Assembly: GCA_936941515.1 (NCBI GenBank) | Contig: CAKZJI010000148.1 | Span: forward strand, 1 to 7,145 | Length of the DNA stretch: 7,145 nt | DNA from: an uncultured Propionibacteriaceae bacterium | GTDB lineage: Bacteria > Actinomycetota > Actinomycetes > Propionibacteriales > Propionibacteriaceae | Reading direction: 5' to 3' | In this document: in pieces, positions 1 to 5,810 of the stretch | How the letters are laid out: each line of letters begins with the position of its first letter | Position numbering within the stretch: the stretch's first letter is position 1 | The notes under the pieces: model-generated | The model's database searches: none | The model's input: only the letters and a program-made list of their open reading frames with translations | Told to the model about the DNA's origin: nothing | Translations under genes and position numbers: made by a program

Positions 1-524
1 GACACCAGGATCCCCAGCAGCAGCGTCACCCAGCTGAAACACCAGGCCGACACCAGCAGGATGATAATTCCGAGCAAAAAGTTCCCCACGCCGTCATGGA
101 AGCGCCAACCGACGATGAAGCCGGCGACGATCATCACGGCGATGGAGCAGGCGGCCACAACAAGATCGGAAAGCGTGCGGGCCACCAGAATCGTGCTGGG
201 AGCCATGGGCAGGGTGCGGAACCGGTCAATAATCCCCTCTTTCAGATCCTCTGCCATATAGAGCCCTGAGATCAGGGTCCCAAACACAATCGTCTGGCCA
301 AAGATGCCGGCGATCAGGAACTGCGTGTAGTCGCTGCCCTGCACCTGCACGGCACCGCCGTAGACCTGGGTGAACAGCAGCACGAACATGATCGGCTGCG
401 TCATGGAGAACCCTATGATCTCGGGGCTGCGCCGCAGCTGTAGGAGGTTGCGCACCAAAACGGCGTGGACGTCGCTCAACCAGGAGACGAGGCGGCTGCG
501 CTTCAGGGGCTGAATCGTGCTCAT
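1..524 (-). CDS. DrrB-like ABC-2 type exporter permease (3' end cut off by window edge)
   Basis: This is the membrane subunit of a DrrAB-type ABC exporter, which moves drugs or other hydrophobic compounds out across the cytoplasmic membrane. I translated it directly; 174 codons are present and no stop is reached before the window ends. The N-terminus is polar (MSTIQPLKRSRLVSW). Predicted membrane segments lie at about residues 39-58, 69-89, 118-139 and 148-170. The segment around residues 100-116 (DRFRTLPMAPSTILVAR) matches the conserved loop of DrrB/ABC-2 permeases, in which the family has a similar R-x-LPM stretch. Family members are usually about 250-290 residues, so roughly a third is missing to the left. 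The ATG overlaps the TGA of the upstream ATPase gene in an ATGA, and AGGAGGT lies 6 nt before it, so the pair is translationally coupled and should form one complex. The substrate cannot be told from sequence. Confidence 0.9.
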   Translation of the reverse strand, partial: MSTIQPLKRSRLVSWLSDVHAVLVRNLLQLRRSPEIIGFSMTQPIMFVLLFTQVYGGAVQVQGSDYTQFLIAGIFGQTIVFGTLISGLYMAEDLKEGIIDRFRTLPMAPSTILVARTLSDLVVAACSIAVMIVAGFIVGWRFHDGVGNFLLGIIILLVSAWCFSWVTLLLGILV

Positions 525-1483
525 GCCGCCACCTCCTCATCCTCGGCCCCATGGCCGGTCAGGGTGAGGAAGACATCATCCAGGGTGGGACGTCGAATCC
601 CCGCGTCGTGGAGCTCGATGCCCTCATCCCTCAAAGCCCCCAGCACCGCAACCAAGGCACCAGTCGGGTCTTCGGCCTGCGCGGTCAGGGTGCGGTCAGT
701 CACCGACACCTCACCTGCGACGTGCAAGGCGACCGCTGACCGGGCACGCTCCACGTCGGCCACATCCACCAGAGTCAGCTCGATGCGCTGACCACCCACC
801 GATGCCTTCAGCTCGTCGGCATTGCCCTCGGCGATGACACGGCCGTGGTCGATCACCGAGATGGCATCGGCCAGCTGGTCCGCCTCCTCAAGGTATTGGG
901 TGGTCAGCAGCAGCGTCGTACCCTCACTGACGCGCCTGCGGATAATCTCCCAAAGCCCAATCCGGGCCTGCGGATCAAGACCGGTGGTCGGCTCGTCGAG
1001 GAACAGCACCGGCGGATTGACCACGAGCGCCCCAGCCAGGTCGATTCGACGGCGCATCCCTCCTGAGAACCCCTGCAGCGGCCGGTCGGCGGCATCGGTC
1101 AGGTCGAAGACCTCCAGCAGCTCCCCGGCCCGCTGCCTGGCCTGGCGGGTGCCCAGCTGGTAAAGACGCCCGACGAGTATGAGGTTCTCCCGGGCTGTCA
1201 GCACCTCGTCGACAGCCGCGTACTGGCCGGAGGCGCCAATCAGGGGCCGCACCCCCGCGGGGTCGGCTAGCACGTCGATCCCGGCGACGCTGGCGCTCCC
1301 GGAGTCCGGGCGCAGCAGAGTGGTCAGCACTTTCACGCTGGTGGTCTTGCCAGCCCCGTTCGGTCCGAGCAGCGCCCGGACGGTGCCCTGCTCGACACAG
1401 AGACTGAGTCCGTCGAGCGCATGCACCAGGCCTGCCTTTGTTTGGTAGGTTTTACGCAATTCCTGCGCAGTGATGAAGGTCAT
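521..1483 (-). CDS. DrrA-like ABC exporter ATP-binding protein
   Basis: This is the 320-residue ATPase that powers the exporter whose membrane subunit follows it. Visible motifs are Walker A GPNGAGKTT (residues 40-48), Q-loop glutamine near 87, signature FSGGMRRR (139-146) and Walker B with its D-loop PVLFLDEPTTGLD (158-170). The switch segment TTQYLEEADQLAD (194-206) has Gln in place of the usual H-loop His, which is characteristic of the DrrA subfamily. The C-terminal extension ending in PTLDDVFLTLTG is the DrrA tail thought to contact DrrB. I chose the ATG at 1483 (MTFITAQELRKTY) because AAGGAAA sits just upstream and the ABC fold begins there. An in-frame upstream start at 1582 would add 33 residues unlike the family, running through a hairpin. 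The gene follows a tetR gene with a 95-nt gap and overlaps the permease gene by 4 nt. Daunorubicin-type drug export is only the family prototype; the real substrate is unknown. Confidence 0.94.
   Translation of the reverse strand: MTFITAQELRKTYQTKAGLVHALDGLSLCVEQGTVRALLGPNGAGKTTSVKVLTTLLRPDSGSASVAGIDVLADPAGVRPLIGASGQYAAVDEVLTARENLILVGRLYQLGTRQARQRAGELLEVFDLTDAADRPLQGFSGGMRRRIDLAGALVVNPPVLFLDEPTTGLDPQARIGLWEIIRRRVSEGTTLLLTTQYLEEADQLADAISVIDHGRVIAEGNADELKASVGGQRIELTLVDVADVERARSAVALHVAGEVSVTDRTLTAQAEDPTGALVAVLGALRDEGIELHDAGIRRPTLDDVFLTLTGHGAEDEEVAA
531..537 (-). promoter_or_regulatory. Strong Shine-Dalgarno site for the exporter permease
   Basis: The minus strand reads AGGAGGT, a near-consensus ribosome-binding site, inside the last codons of the ATPase gene. 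It ends 6 nt before the ATG at 524. It fixes that ATG as the permease start and allows independent initiation in addition to coupling through the ATGA overlap. Confidence 0.75.
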
Positions 1484-1486
1484 ATG

Positions 1487-1493
1487 TTTCCTT
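1487..1493 (-). promoter_or_regulatory. Shine-Dalgarno site deciding the start of the exporter ATPase
   Basis: The minus strand reads AAGGAAA, with its GG pair about 6 nt before the ATG at 1483. No comparable site precedes the longer upstream start at 1582. This supports the short, family-like N-terminus. Confidence 0.6.
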
Positions 1494-1518
1494 ATCTCAT
1501 GGGTTGGAAGAGGGCGAT

Positions 1519-1575
1519 GGCCGCTGCAACGGCCCAGCCCCGGAGTGCTGTGCCCCATGCAGGACACAGCACTCC
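1519..1575 (-). promoter_or_regulatory. Two tandem hairpins in the tetR-exporter spacer (leader, attenuator or mRNA-processing element)
   Basis: Directly after the tetR stop the transcript can form an 11-bp perfect stem. GGAGTGCTGTG (1542-1552) pairs with CACAGCACTCC (1565-1575) around a 12-nt loop. A second stem follows, GGCCG (1519-1523) with CGGCC (1530-1534), around a 6-nt loop. Neither is followed by a T-run in the direction of transcription, so a standard intrinsic terminator is not well supported. Other readings are partial termination that lowers exporter expression relative to the repressor, an RNA-stabilising or processing structure, or a protein-binding inverted repeat. The stems are read directly from sequence; the function is inferred. 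Confidence 0.5.
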
Positions 1576-1578
1576 TGA

Positions 1579-2145
1579 TCATGTGTTCTCTTCAGACGAG
1601 GCATCACCGATAAGCCGCCTCAGCACCTCCTCTATCTCCCGACGGGAAGTGATCACTCCCTGCGTTGCCGCCTGGTAGGAGATGCCCTGGAGGTATGCCT
1701 CCACAGCACGAGCCTTCGTATCCGAAAGATCTCCCGAGGCATGTCTCAACACCTCAGTGTTTCTCTCACTGGAGGCGAGGAAACGTTTCAACTTCGGATG
1801 TGTCACATACATGAGCTGGAAAGACATCTCATTGCGGATTCTCACCGGGTCTGAGAGCGCCTGCTCGGCAATATCCGCCATCACAGTCACCGGATCCCCT
1901 GCCTCCAGCCTGCCGATGATGTCCGCCATCATCTCCCGGCGGTCGTCTTCTGTGCTGGCCAGCGCTTCCGTCAACAGGTCAATCAGAGACGCGAAGTAGT
2001 GAGTGGTGGAGCCCAGCGGGACCTGGGCACGTTCCGCCACCTTTCGGTGGGTGACGGCGCTGACCCCGAGTTCCCTGATCAGCTCCCCGGCGGCCTGCAA
2101 GATCTTGCTCCTGCGGCCCTCGGGATCCCTCACTCGTTTCGCCAC
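1579..2145 (-). CDS. TetR-family transcriptional repressor, probable autoregulator of the exporter operon
   Basis: This is a 188-residue DNA-binding repressor. The N-terminal TetR domain spans about residues 12-58, with the helix-turn-helix in VTHRKVAERAQVPLGSTTHYF (31-51). That region follows the family pattern of a recognition helix ending in (Y/H)YF. Residues 60-188 form the helical ligand-binding and dimerisation half, which is too variable to name a ligand. The start is GTG at 2145, with an in-frame alternative GTG at codon 5. No Shine-Dalgarno site precedes either, and a -10-like sequence ends only 6 nt before the first GTG, so a leaderless mRNA is likely. A large palindrome lies immediately upstream and overlaps the promoter, which points to autorepression. 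The DrrAB-like genes follow in the same direction, so ligand binding by this protein probably derepresses drug export. Family assignment is secure; target and inducer are inferred. Confidence 0.92.
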   Translation of the reverse strand: MAKRVRDPEGRRSKILQAAGELIRELGVSAVTHRKVAERAQVPLGSTTHYFASLIDLLTEALASTEDDRREMMADIIGRLEAGDPVTVMADIAEQALSDPVRIRNEMSFQLMYVTHPKLKRFLASSERNTEVLRHASGDLSDTKARAVEAYLQGISYQAATQGVITSRREIEEVLRRLIGDASSEENT

Positions 2146-2148
2146 ACG

Positions 2149-2186
2149 GATAATGTACGCATGTACATGTACATTTGTACATTATC
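2149..2186. promoter_or_regulatory. 38-bp near-perfect palindrome, probable TetR double operator
   Basis: The outer arms GATAATGTAC (2149-2158) and GTACATTATC (2177-2186) are exact inverted repeats. The 18-nt core between them is also symmetric except for two mismatched pairs (2159/2176 and 2160/2175). It contains four GTAC cores centred at 2156.5, 2164.5, 2170.5 and 2178.5 (spacing 8, 6, 8). It can be read as two adjacent 14-bp sites, TGTACGCATGTACA (2154-2167) and TGTACATTTGTACA (2168-2181). This suits two TetR dimers bound side by side. It is a striking AT-rich island in GC-rich DNA, placed directly before the tetR start codon. The symmetry is seen in the sequence; binding by the neighbouring repressor is inferred from position and family behaviour. 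Confidence 0.85.
2152..2181 (-). promoter_or_regulatory. Probable promoter of the tetR-exporter operon, embedded in the operator
   Basis: On the minus strand TGTACA (2181-2176) stands as a -35-like box. It is 18 nt before TACATT (2157-2152), a -10-like box, and each matches 4 of 6 consensus positions. Transcription would then begin at about 2145, the first base of the GTG start codon. CATTAT (2155-2150) is an alternative -10 box. Because the region is palindromic, the plus strand carries the same pair (TGTACG 2154-2159, TACATT 2178-2183). A bound repressor would cover both boxes. Confidence 0.55.
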
Positions 2187-2235
2187 GGCGTGTCGCGGGA
2201 TGTCACCGGCGCGCTGGGCCTTGATTCCCAGGCAC

Positions 2236-2793
2236 TCAGACCCCGGACAGCGATGCGCGGTGCAGCACCTCATGACGGCGCTCCCCCAGGTGCGACTCCA
2301 CCAGCGCCACCTCGGAGACGGTGAACACCGCTGAGGCGTAGGTATCGAGGGCCTGGACAAGACGGCCTCCCCTTTGGCCCCGATTGGCACGCGCAACGGT
2401 CAGGTGAGGTGTGAACCCCATCCCGTCGGGGCTGCCTCCGTGGTGAGTCACGAGGGCCCGCAGCTGCTGCGACCACTCCCCCAATCTCACCGCGGCCTCA
2501 CCCGGCACGCCGAGGTAGAGGACTCTGGCGCGTTCAGGACTGGGGAAGGCCCCGGCGCCGGAGACCGTCATGGTCAGCGGTGCGCGACGCCGGGCCCACG
2601 CGTCGAGGCCTTGGGAGAGCTCCTCAACGCGCTGGTCCGGGTAGTCGGCCATGAATGCCAGGGTGATGTGGTGGCTGCCGGGCCTGGTCCACCGCCACGG
2701 CATCCCCTGCGTGGCGGTGCGGCGCGGCTCCAGGAAACCGGTGATGTCGTCGACGACGCCGGCGGGCGGGAACACGGCGAGGAAGCAACGCAT
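2236..2793 (-). CDS. thpR: RNA 2',3'-cyclic phosphodiesterase of the ThpR/LigT 2H phosphoesterase family
   Basis: This is a small cytoplasmic enzyme of about 185 residues. The family opens 2',3'-cyclic phosphates on RNA ends to 2'-phosphates, and some members ligate tRNA halves in vitro. The two signature HxTx motifs are present: HITL (residues 42-45) and HLTV (130-133), which together supply both catalytic histidines and threonines. The N-terminus RCFLAVFPPAGV matches the usual first strand, and the length is normal for the family (about 180-190). Two ATG codons are adjacent (2796 and 2793). I prefer 2793 because the AGGA at 2804-2801 is then 7 nt away instead of 4. The gene lies between two transport cassettes on the same strand. 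A hairpin separates it from the monooxygenase gene upstream, and nothing ties it to either cassette. The physiological substrate is poorly known even for well-studied members. Confidence 0.92.
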   Translation of the reverse strand: MRCFLAVFPPAGVVDDITGFLEPRRTATQGMPWRWTRPGSHHITLAFMADYPDQRVEELSQGLDAWARRRAPLTMTVSGAGAFPSPERARVLYLGVPGEAAVRLGEWSQQLRALVTHHGGSPDGMGFTPHLTVARANRGQRGGRLVQALDTYASAVFTVSEVALVESHLGERRHEVLHRASLSGV

Positions 2794-2806
2794 CATGCAA
2801 TCCTAT

Positions 2807-2833
2807 GGCCGGGGATCTGAGCCGTCCCCGGCC
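2807..2833 (-). terminator. GC-rich hairpin after the siderophore-uptake operon
   Basis: GGCCGGGGA (2807-2815) and TCCCCGGCC (2825-2833) form a perfect 9-bp stem around a 9-nt loop, in the gap between the monooxygenase stop and thpR. It would end or weaken transcription of the uptake operon before thpR. No T-run follows it on the minus strand, so it is at best a non-canonical terminator. It ends two bases before the AGGA of thpR, so it could instead affect thpR translation. Confidence 0.4.
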
Positions 2834-2860
2834 GCCCGCGTCCCGCCCAGGCCGGGCCTC

Positions 2861-3952
2861 TCAGCCCGGGAGTCCGAGGTGCTCTCGCAATGTCTCTCCC
2901 TGGTAGCCGTCCCGGAAGAGCCCACGCCGCCTCAGCAGGGGAACCACCTGGCCCAGGAAGAGGTCTATGGATGTGCGCGACCCACCCGGCAGGGCGATGA
3001 ACCCGTCAATGGCCCCGGCGGCCGCCCATGCCTCAATGGCCTCTGCCGCGTCTGTTGGGGTGCCGATAACGGTCCAGTGCAGGGGTGTGCCCACCTCGCT
3101 GGCCTCGGCCAGGGCCTGAGCCTCCTCGCGGGTGGCCGCCAGGACCAGGTTGAGTCCGGGCATGAACCGGATGGCATCGGCTTCACGTCCTGCGGAGACG
3201 GCTGCGGCGCGGAGTGCGGAACGTTGCGTCATCGCGGTCTCCAGCTCAGGGGTGGCCCCGAAGACGGCATCCGCCACGGACCCCGCGAAGGCCATCCCAG
3301 ACGGCGAGGTTCCCGCCTGAAATAGGGGGAGCCTACCCGCGGGGTGGGCGGGAAGCGCCATCGGTCCGGCAACCCGGAAGTGCTCGCCCTCGAAGTCGAT
3401 GGGCCTCACCCTCCCGGAATCTGCGAAAATCCCCGAGGCACGATCCACGACGAAGGCCTCGGGCGGGAACGACTCCCAGAGCGCATTCACGACCCTGACG
3501 AACTCCGCGGCCCGGGAATACCGTTCGGCGGATTCGGACAGCCGGTCCAGGCCGTAGTTCTCCTCACCGCCCAGGGCGGTAACCACATTCCAGCCTGCAC
3601 GGCCTGCGCTGATCTGCTGCAGGGAGGCCAGGCTTCTGGCCACGGGAAATGGGTGCGCATAGGCAGTCTGGATCGTCGGCACCAGGCCGATTCGGGTGGT
3701 GTGGGCGGTCAGGGCGGTGACGAGGGTGTACGAGTCCAGGGTGGCGAAACCGGGGGCCTCGCCGATCGTGTCCGGTCTGAGATAGCCGGCCTCGGGGCAG
3801 AAGAGAAAGTCGAGCGCAGCCTCCTCAGCCTTTCCTGCGAGTTCGAGATACGGCTTGAGGGAGAACATCTCCTCGGCAGCGCTGTCATCGCGTCGCCAGG
3901 CCCCTTGGCGCAGCCAGGTCGGAGAGAGCGCGATTCCTATGCTCAGGGTCAT
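2861..3952 (-). CDS. LLM-class flavin-dependent monooxygenase, NtaA/SnaA/DszA branch, coupled to chelate uptake
   Basis: This is a 363-residue cytoplasmic TIM-barrel enzyme, expected to use FMNH2 from a separate reductase plus O2. Family signatures are seen at about residues 118-134 (RAGWNVVTALGGEENYG), 209-223 (PLFQAGTSPSGMAFA), 297-319 (IGTPTDAAEAIEAW...DGFI) and 336-361 (VVPLLRRRGLFRDGYQGETLREHLGL). Those I remember from NtaA and DszA are about 440-460 residues. The deficit appears to lie around residues 280-296, where a helical insert of the longer enzymes is absent. The ATG overlaps the TGA of the ATPase gene (ATGA), with AAAGGA 5 nt before it. Relatives NTA and EDTA monooxygenase attack metal-chelating ligands, so with a siderophore-type importer next door a role in breaking or modifying an imported chelator is attractive. 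That is inference. A sulfur-scavenging role, as for DszA or SnaA relatives, is the main alternative. No flavin reductase gene is in the window. Confidence 0.88.
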   Translation of the reverse strand: MTLSIGIALSPTWLRQGAWRRDDSAAEEMFSLKPYLELAGKAEEAALDFLFCPEAGYLRPDTIGEAPGFATLDSYTLVTALTAHTTRIGLVPTIQTAYAHPFPVARSLASLQQISAGRAGWNVVTALGGEENYGLDRLSESAERYSRAAEFVRVVNALWESFPPEAFVVDRASGIFADSGRVRPIDFEGEHFRVAGPMALPAHPAGRLPLFQAGTSPSGMAFAGSVADAVFGATPELETAMTQRSALRAAAVSAGREADAIRFMPGLNLVLAATREEAQALAEASEVGTPLHWTVIGTPTDAAEAIEAWAAAGAIDGFIALPGGSRTSIDLFLGQVVPLLRRRGLFRDGYQGETLREHLGLPG

Positions 3953-4761
3953 TGCGGTCCTTTCAGGGTGAGTGGTCTGGTTCCTCCGATCGGAGTCACC
4001 TGGGGTGATCCCGTCACGGGATCGGGGCGCACCACGCAGGGCAGCCCGAAGACCTGTTCGACGAGCTCAGGCGTGACAACCTCCTGCGGGTTCCCCTGGG
4101 CGACGATTCCCCCCTCGCGCATCGCTATCAGGTGAGTGGCGAAGCGTGCGGCCTGGTTGAGGTCGTGCAGCACGGCAACCAGGGAGCGGCCCCTGCGGTT
4201 CAAGTCCACCATGAGCTCCATCAGATCCACCTGGTGACGGATGTCGAGGAAGGTGGTGGGTTCATCCAGCAGCAGGATCGGGGTGTCCTGGGCGAGCACC
4301 ATGGTGATCCACACCCGCTGCCGCTGGCCGCCGGACAGCTCATCGACCTGCCGGGTGGCCAGCTCCGTCACCTTCGCCTCCGCCATGGCGCGAGCCACCA
4401 CCTCCTCGTCGCGCCAGGTCCATCGCCGCCCGAACCCCTGGTGTGGGAAGCGCCCCCGGGCCACCAGCTCGGAGACGGTGATGCCGTCCGGGGCGATCGC
4501 ACCCTGGGGAAGAAGACCAATCTGCGTGGCGACCTGCCGGGTGGGATAGCTGTGGATGTCGCGGCCGTCGAGGATCAGGCGCCCAGCTGCGGGTTTGAGC
4601 AGCCGGGCCAGGGCCTTCAGCAGCGTCGACTTGCCGCAGCCGTTCGGCCCAACCACTGCGGTGAGCTCCCCGTCGAGGATGTCCACATCCAGGCCGGTGG
4701 AGATGACGTTCCTGCCATAGCCGAGCGTCGCCTCCTCCACACGTAGCCGGCTGCCTGTCAT
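3949..4761 (-). CDS. Fe3+-siderophore-type ABC importer ATPase (FepC/FecE-like)
   Basis: This 270-residue ATPase drives import through the two FecCD permeases encoded just upstream. Visible motifs are Walker A GPNGCGKST (residues 38-46), Q-loop LLPQ (83-86), signature LSGGQRQRVW (142-151), Walker B and D-loop ILLLDEPTTFLD (162-173) and H-loop HDLNQA (199-204). The motif DEPTTFLDIRHQ followed by VLHDLNQAARF is typical of siderophore, haem and cobalamin importers (FepC, FhuC, FecE, BtuD). Length is normal for the family. The ATG overlaps the permease TGA by 4 nt, and GGAGG lies 8 nt before it. The stop overlaps the monooxygenase start in the same way. Ferric siderophore is the most likely cargo; vitamin B12 or haem cannot be excluded by this subunit alone. 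Confidence 0.94.
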   Translation of the reverse strand: MTGSRLRVEEATLGYGRNVISTGLDVDILDGELTAVVGPNGCGKSTLLKALARLLKPAAGRLILDGRDIHSYPTRQVATQIGLLPQGAIAPDGITVSELVARGRFPHQGFGRRWTWRDEEVVARAMAEAKVTELATRQVDELSGGQRQRVWITMVLAQDTPILLLDEPTTFLDIRHQVDLMELMVDLNRRGRSLVAVLHDLNQAARFATHLIAMREGGIVAQGNPQEVVTPELVEQVFGLPCVVRPDPVTGSPQVTPIGGTRPLTLKGPQ

Positions 4762-5810
4762 ACCCTTCGCCTCCCCTCACTCAGCAGCAGATGGATCAGA
4801 TAGAGGCCGCCAACGCAGACGGTGATCAGCCCCACGGGTATGGGGCGGTTGCTGGCGCTGGCCGCGACAGAGCAGAGTTGGGCGGCGGAGAGCAGCACTG
4901 CCCCCGTCGTCGCGGCACCGGCGATGGAGACTCCCGGGGATCGCATAAGCCTTCTCGCGATCTGCGGGGCGGCCAGCGCCACGAAGCCGATGGGCCCGGC
5001 TGCCGCGGTCACCACGGCGGACGCCGCAACCCCTACGACGATGAGAAGCAGTCGGCAGGGCTCCAGAGGCAGCCCGAGTGCGCCGGCAGTCTGGTCCCCC
5101 AGCTCCATGATCCCCAGCCTCGACCCCAGAAGCGCCCCCGAGGCCAGCAACACGACTGCGAGCGCCAGCCACAGCAGAAGCGAATCCAGGCCCACCCTCG
5201 CCAGGCTCCCCGCCCCCCAGAACCCGACGAGCATCGCATCCTCGACGCGGGCTCGGGTCGTCAGGTAGGCGTTCACCGCGCTGAGCGCAGCTGAAACCGC
5301 CACTCCGACCACGACCAGGCGGAACCCCATTCCGCCCCTGCCTGTGAGCAGGCGGACGACGAGGGCGGTGAGCAGCCCGCCTGTCACCGCAGCGGCGGCG
5401 ACGATCCCATGAGCCCGCGCCCCGAAGAACAGCATCGCCACCGCGACTGCCGTGTGGGCTCCGGCATCGAAGCCGATGATGTCAGGCGATCCCAGTGGAT
5501 TGCGGGTCAGGGACTGGAAGATCGCCCCACCGAGTCCCAGCAGCGTCCCGAAGAACACCGCGGAGATCGCCGCGGGAAGACGCCATTCGACGACGATCAC
5601 CCGGGTGAAGCCGGGTTCGCCCAGCAGCGCGCTGGCGACCTGCTGGAGGGACAGGGGGTAGTCTCCCAGCAGCAAACAGGCTCCAGCTAGCGTCAGCGCC
5701 ATGAGAGTCAGCAGCAGTTGCAGCAGCGCTGGGCGCAGAGCGATGCGGAGTCCGAATCGGCTGCCGCGCAGACGCAGCATGGGCTCCGCGAACACCACGT
5801 GTGCCCTCAT
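4758..5810 (-). CDS. FecCD-family siderophore permease, FepG-like
   Basis: This 350-residue integral membrane protein is one half of a probable heterodimeric import channel. The hydrophobic pattern fits the roughly ten membrane helices of the FecCD fold, the first at about residues 29-49. Conserved blocks are RLPAAISAVFFGTLLGLGGAIFQSLTRNPLGSPDIIGFDAGA (about 77-118) and GPIGFVALAAPQIARRL (272-288), the latter near the coupling region that contacts the ATPase. The APQ form in place of the usual (V/A)PH is, from memory, common in FepG-like subunits and marks this as the G-type partner. The ATG at 5810 overlaps the preceding permease stop (ATGA), with an AGGAGAGG-like site about 9-10 nt before it. 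An internal Met at residue 11 is a possible but less supported start. Confidence 0.93.
   Translation of the reverse strand: MRAHVVFAEPMLRLRGSRFGLRIALRPALLQLLLTLMALTLAGACLLLGDYPLSLQQVASALLGEPGFTRVIVVEWRLPAAISAVFFGTLLGLGGAIFQSLTRNPLGSPDIIGFDAGAHTAVAVAMLFFGARAHGIVAAAAVTGGLLTALVVRLLTGRGGMGFRLVVVGVAVSAALSAVNAYLTTRARVEDAMLVGFWGAGSLARVGLDSLLLWLALAVVLLASGALLGSRLGIMELGDQTAGALGLPLEPCRLLLIVVGVAASAVVTAAAGPIGFVALAAPQIARRLMRSPGVSIAGAATTGAVLLSAAQLCSVAASASNRPIPVGLITVCVGGLYLIHLLLSEGRRRV

Noticed and set aside
226..552. 108-residue minus-strand frame at the left end
   Set aside because: It is out of frame with the DrrB-like permease, whose frame stays open to the window edge, has a strong ribosome-binding site and encodes membrane helices.
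1492..1500. Minimal upstream frame ATG AGA TAA just before the exporter ATPase
   Set aside because: It overlaps the Shine-Dalgarno region of the real gene and has no ribosome-binding site of its own. A two-codon frame is easily found by chance.
1484..1582. 33-residue N-terminal extension of the exporter ATPase (start at 1582)
   Set aside because: The extension runs through the spacer hairpins, does not resemble DrrA N-termini and lacks a ribosome-binding site. The ATG at 1483 has one.
2187..2235. Possible terminator after thpR (CTGGG/CCCAG stem)
   Set aside because: The stem is only 5 bp with no T-run, too weak to call.
2651..3325. 224-residue open frame on the plus strand
   Set aside because: It lies opposite the LLM monooxygenase and thpR genes and its translation has no recognisable domain. 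Long antisense open frames are expected in GC-rich DNA.
3344..4135. 263-residue open frame on the plus strand
   Set aside because: It is antisense to well-identified monooxygenase and ATPase sequence and is Gly/Arg/Pro-rich with no family signature; a shadow of the real genes.
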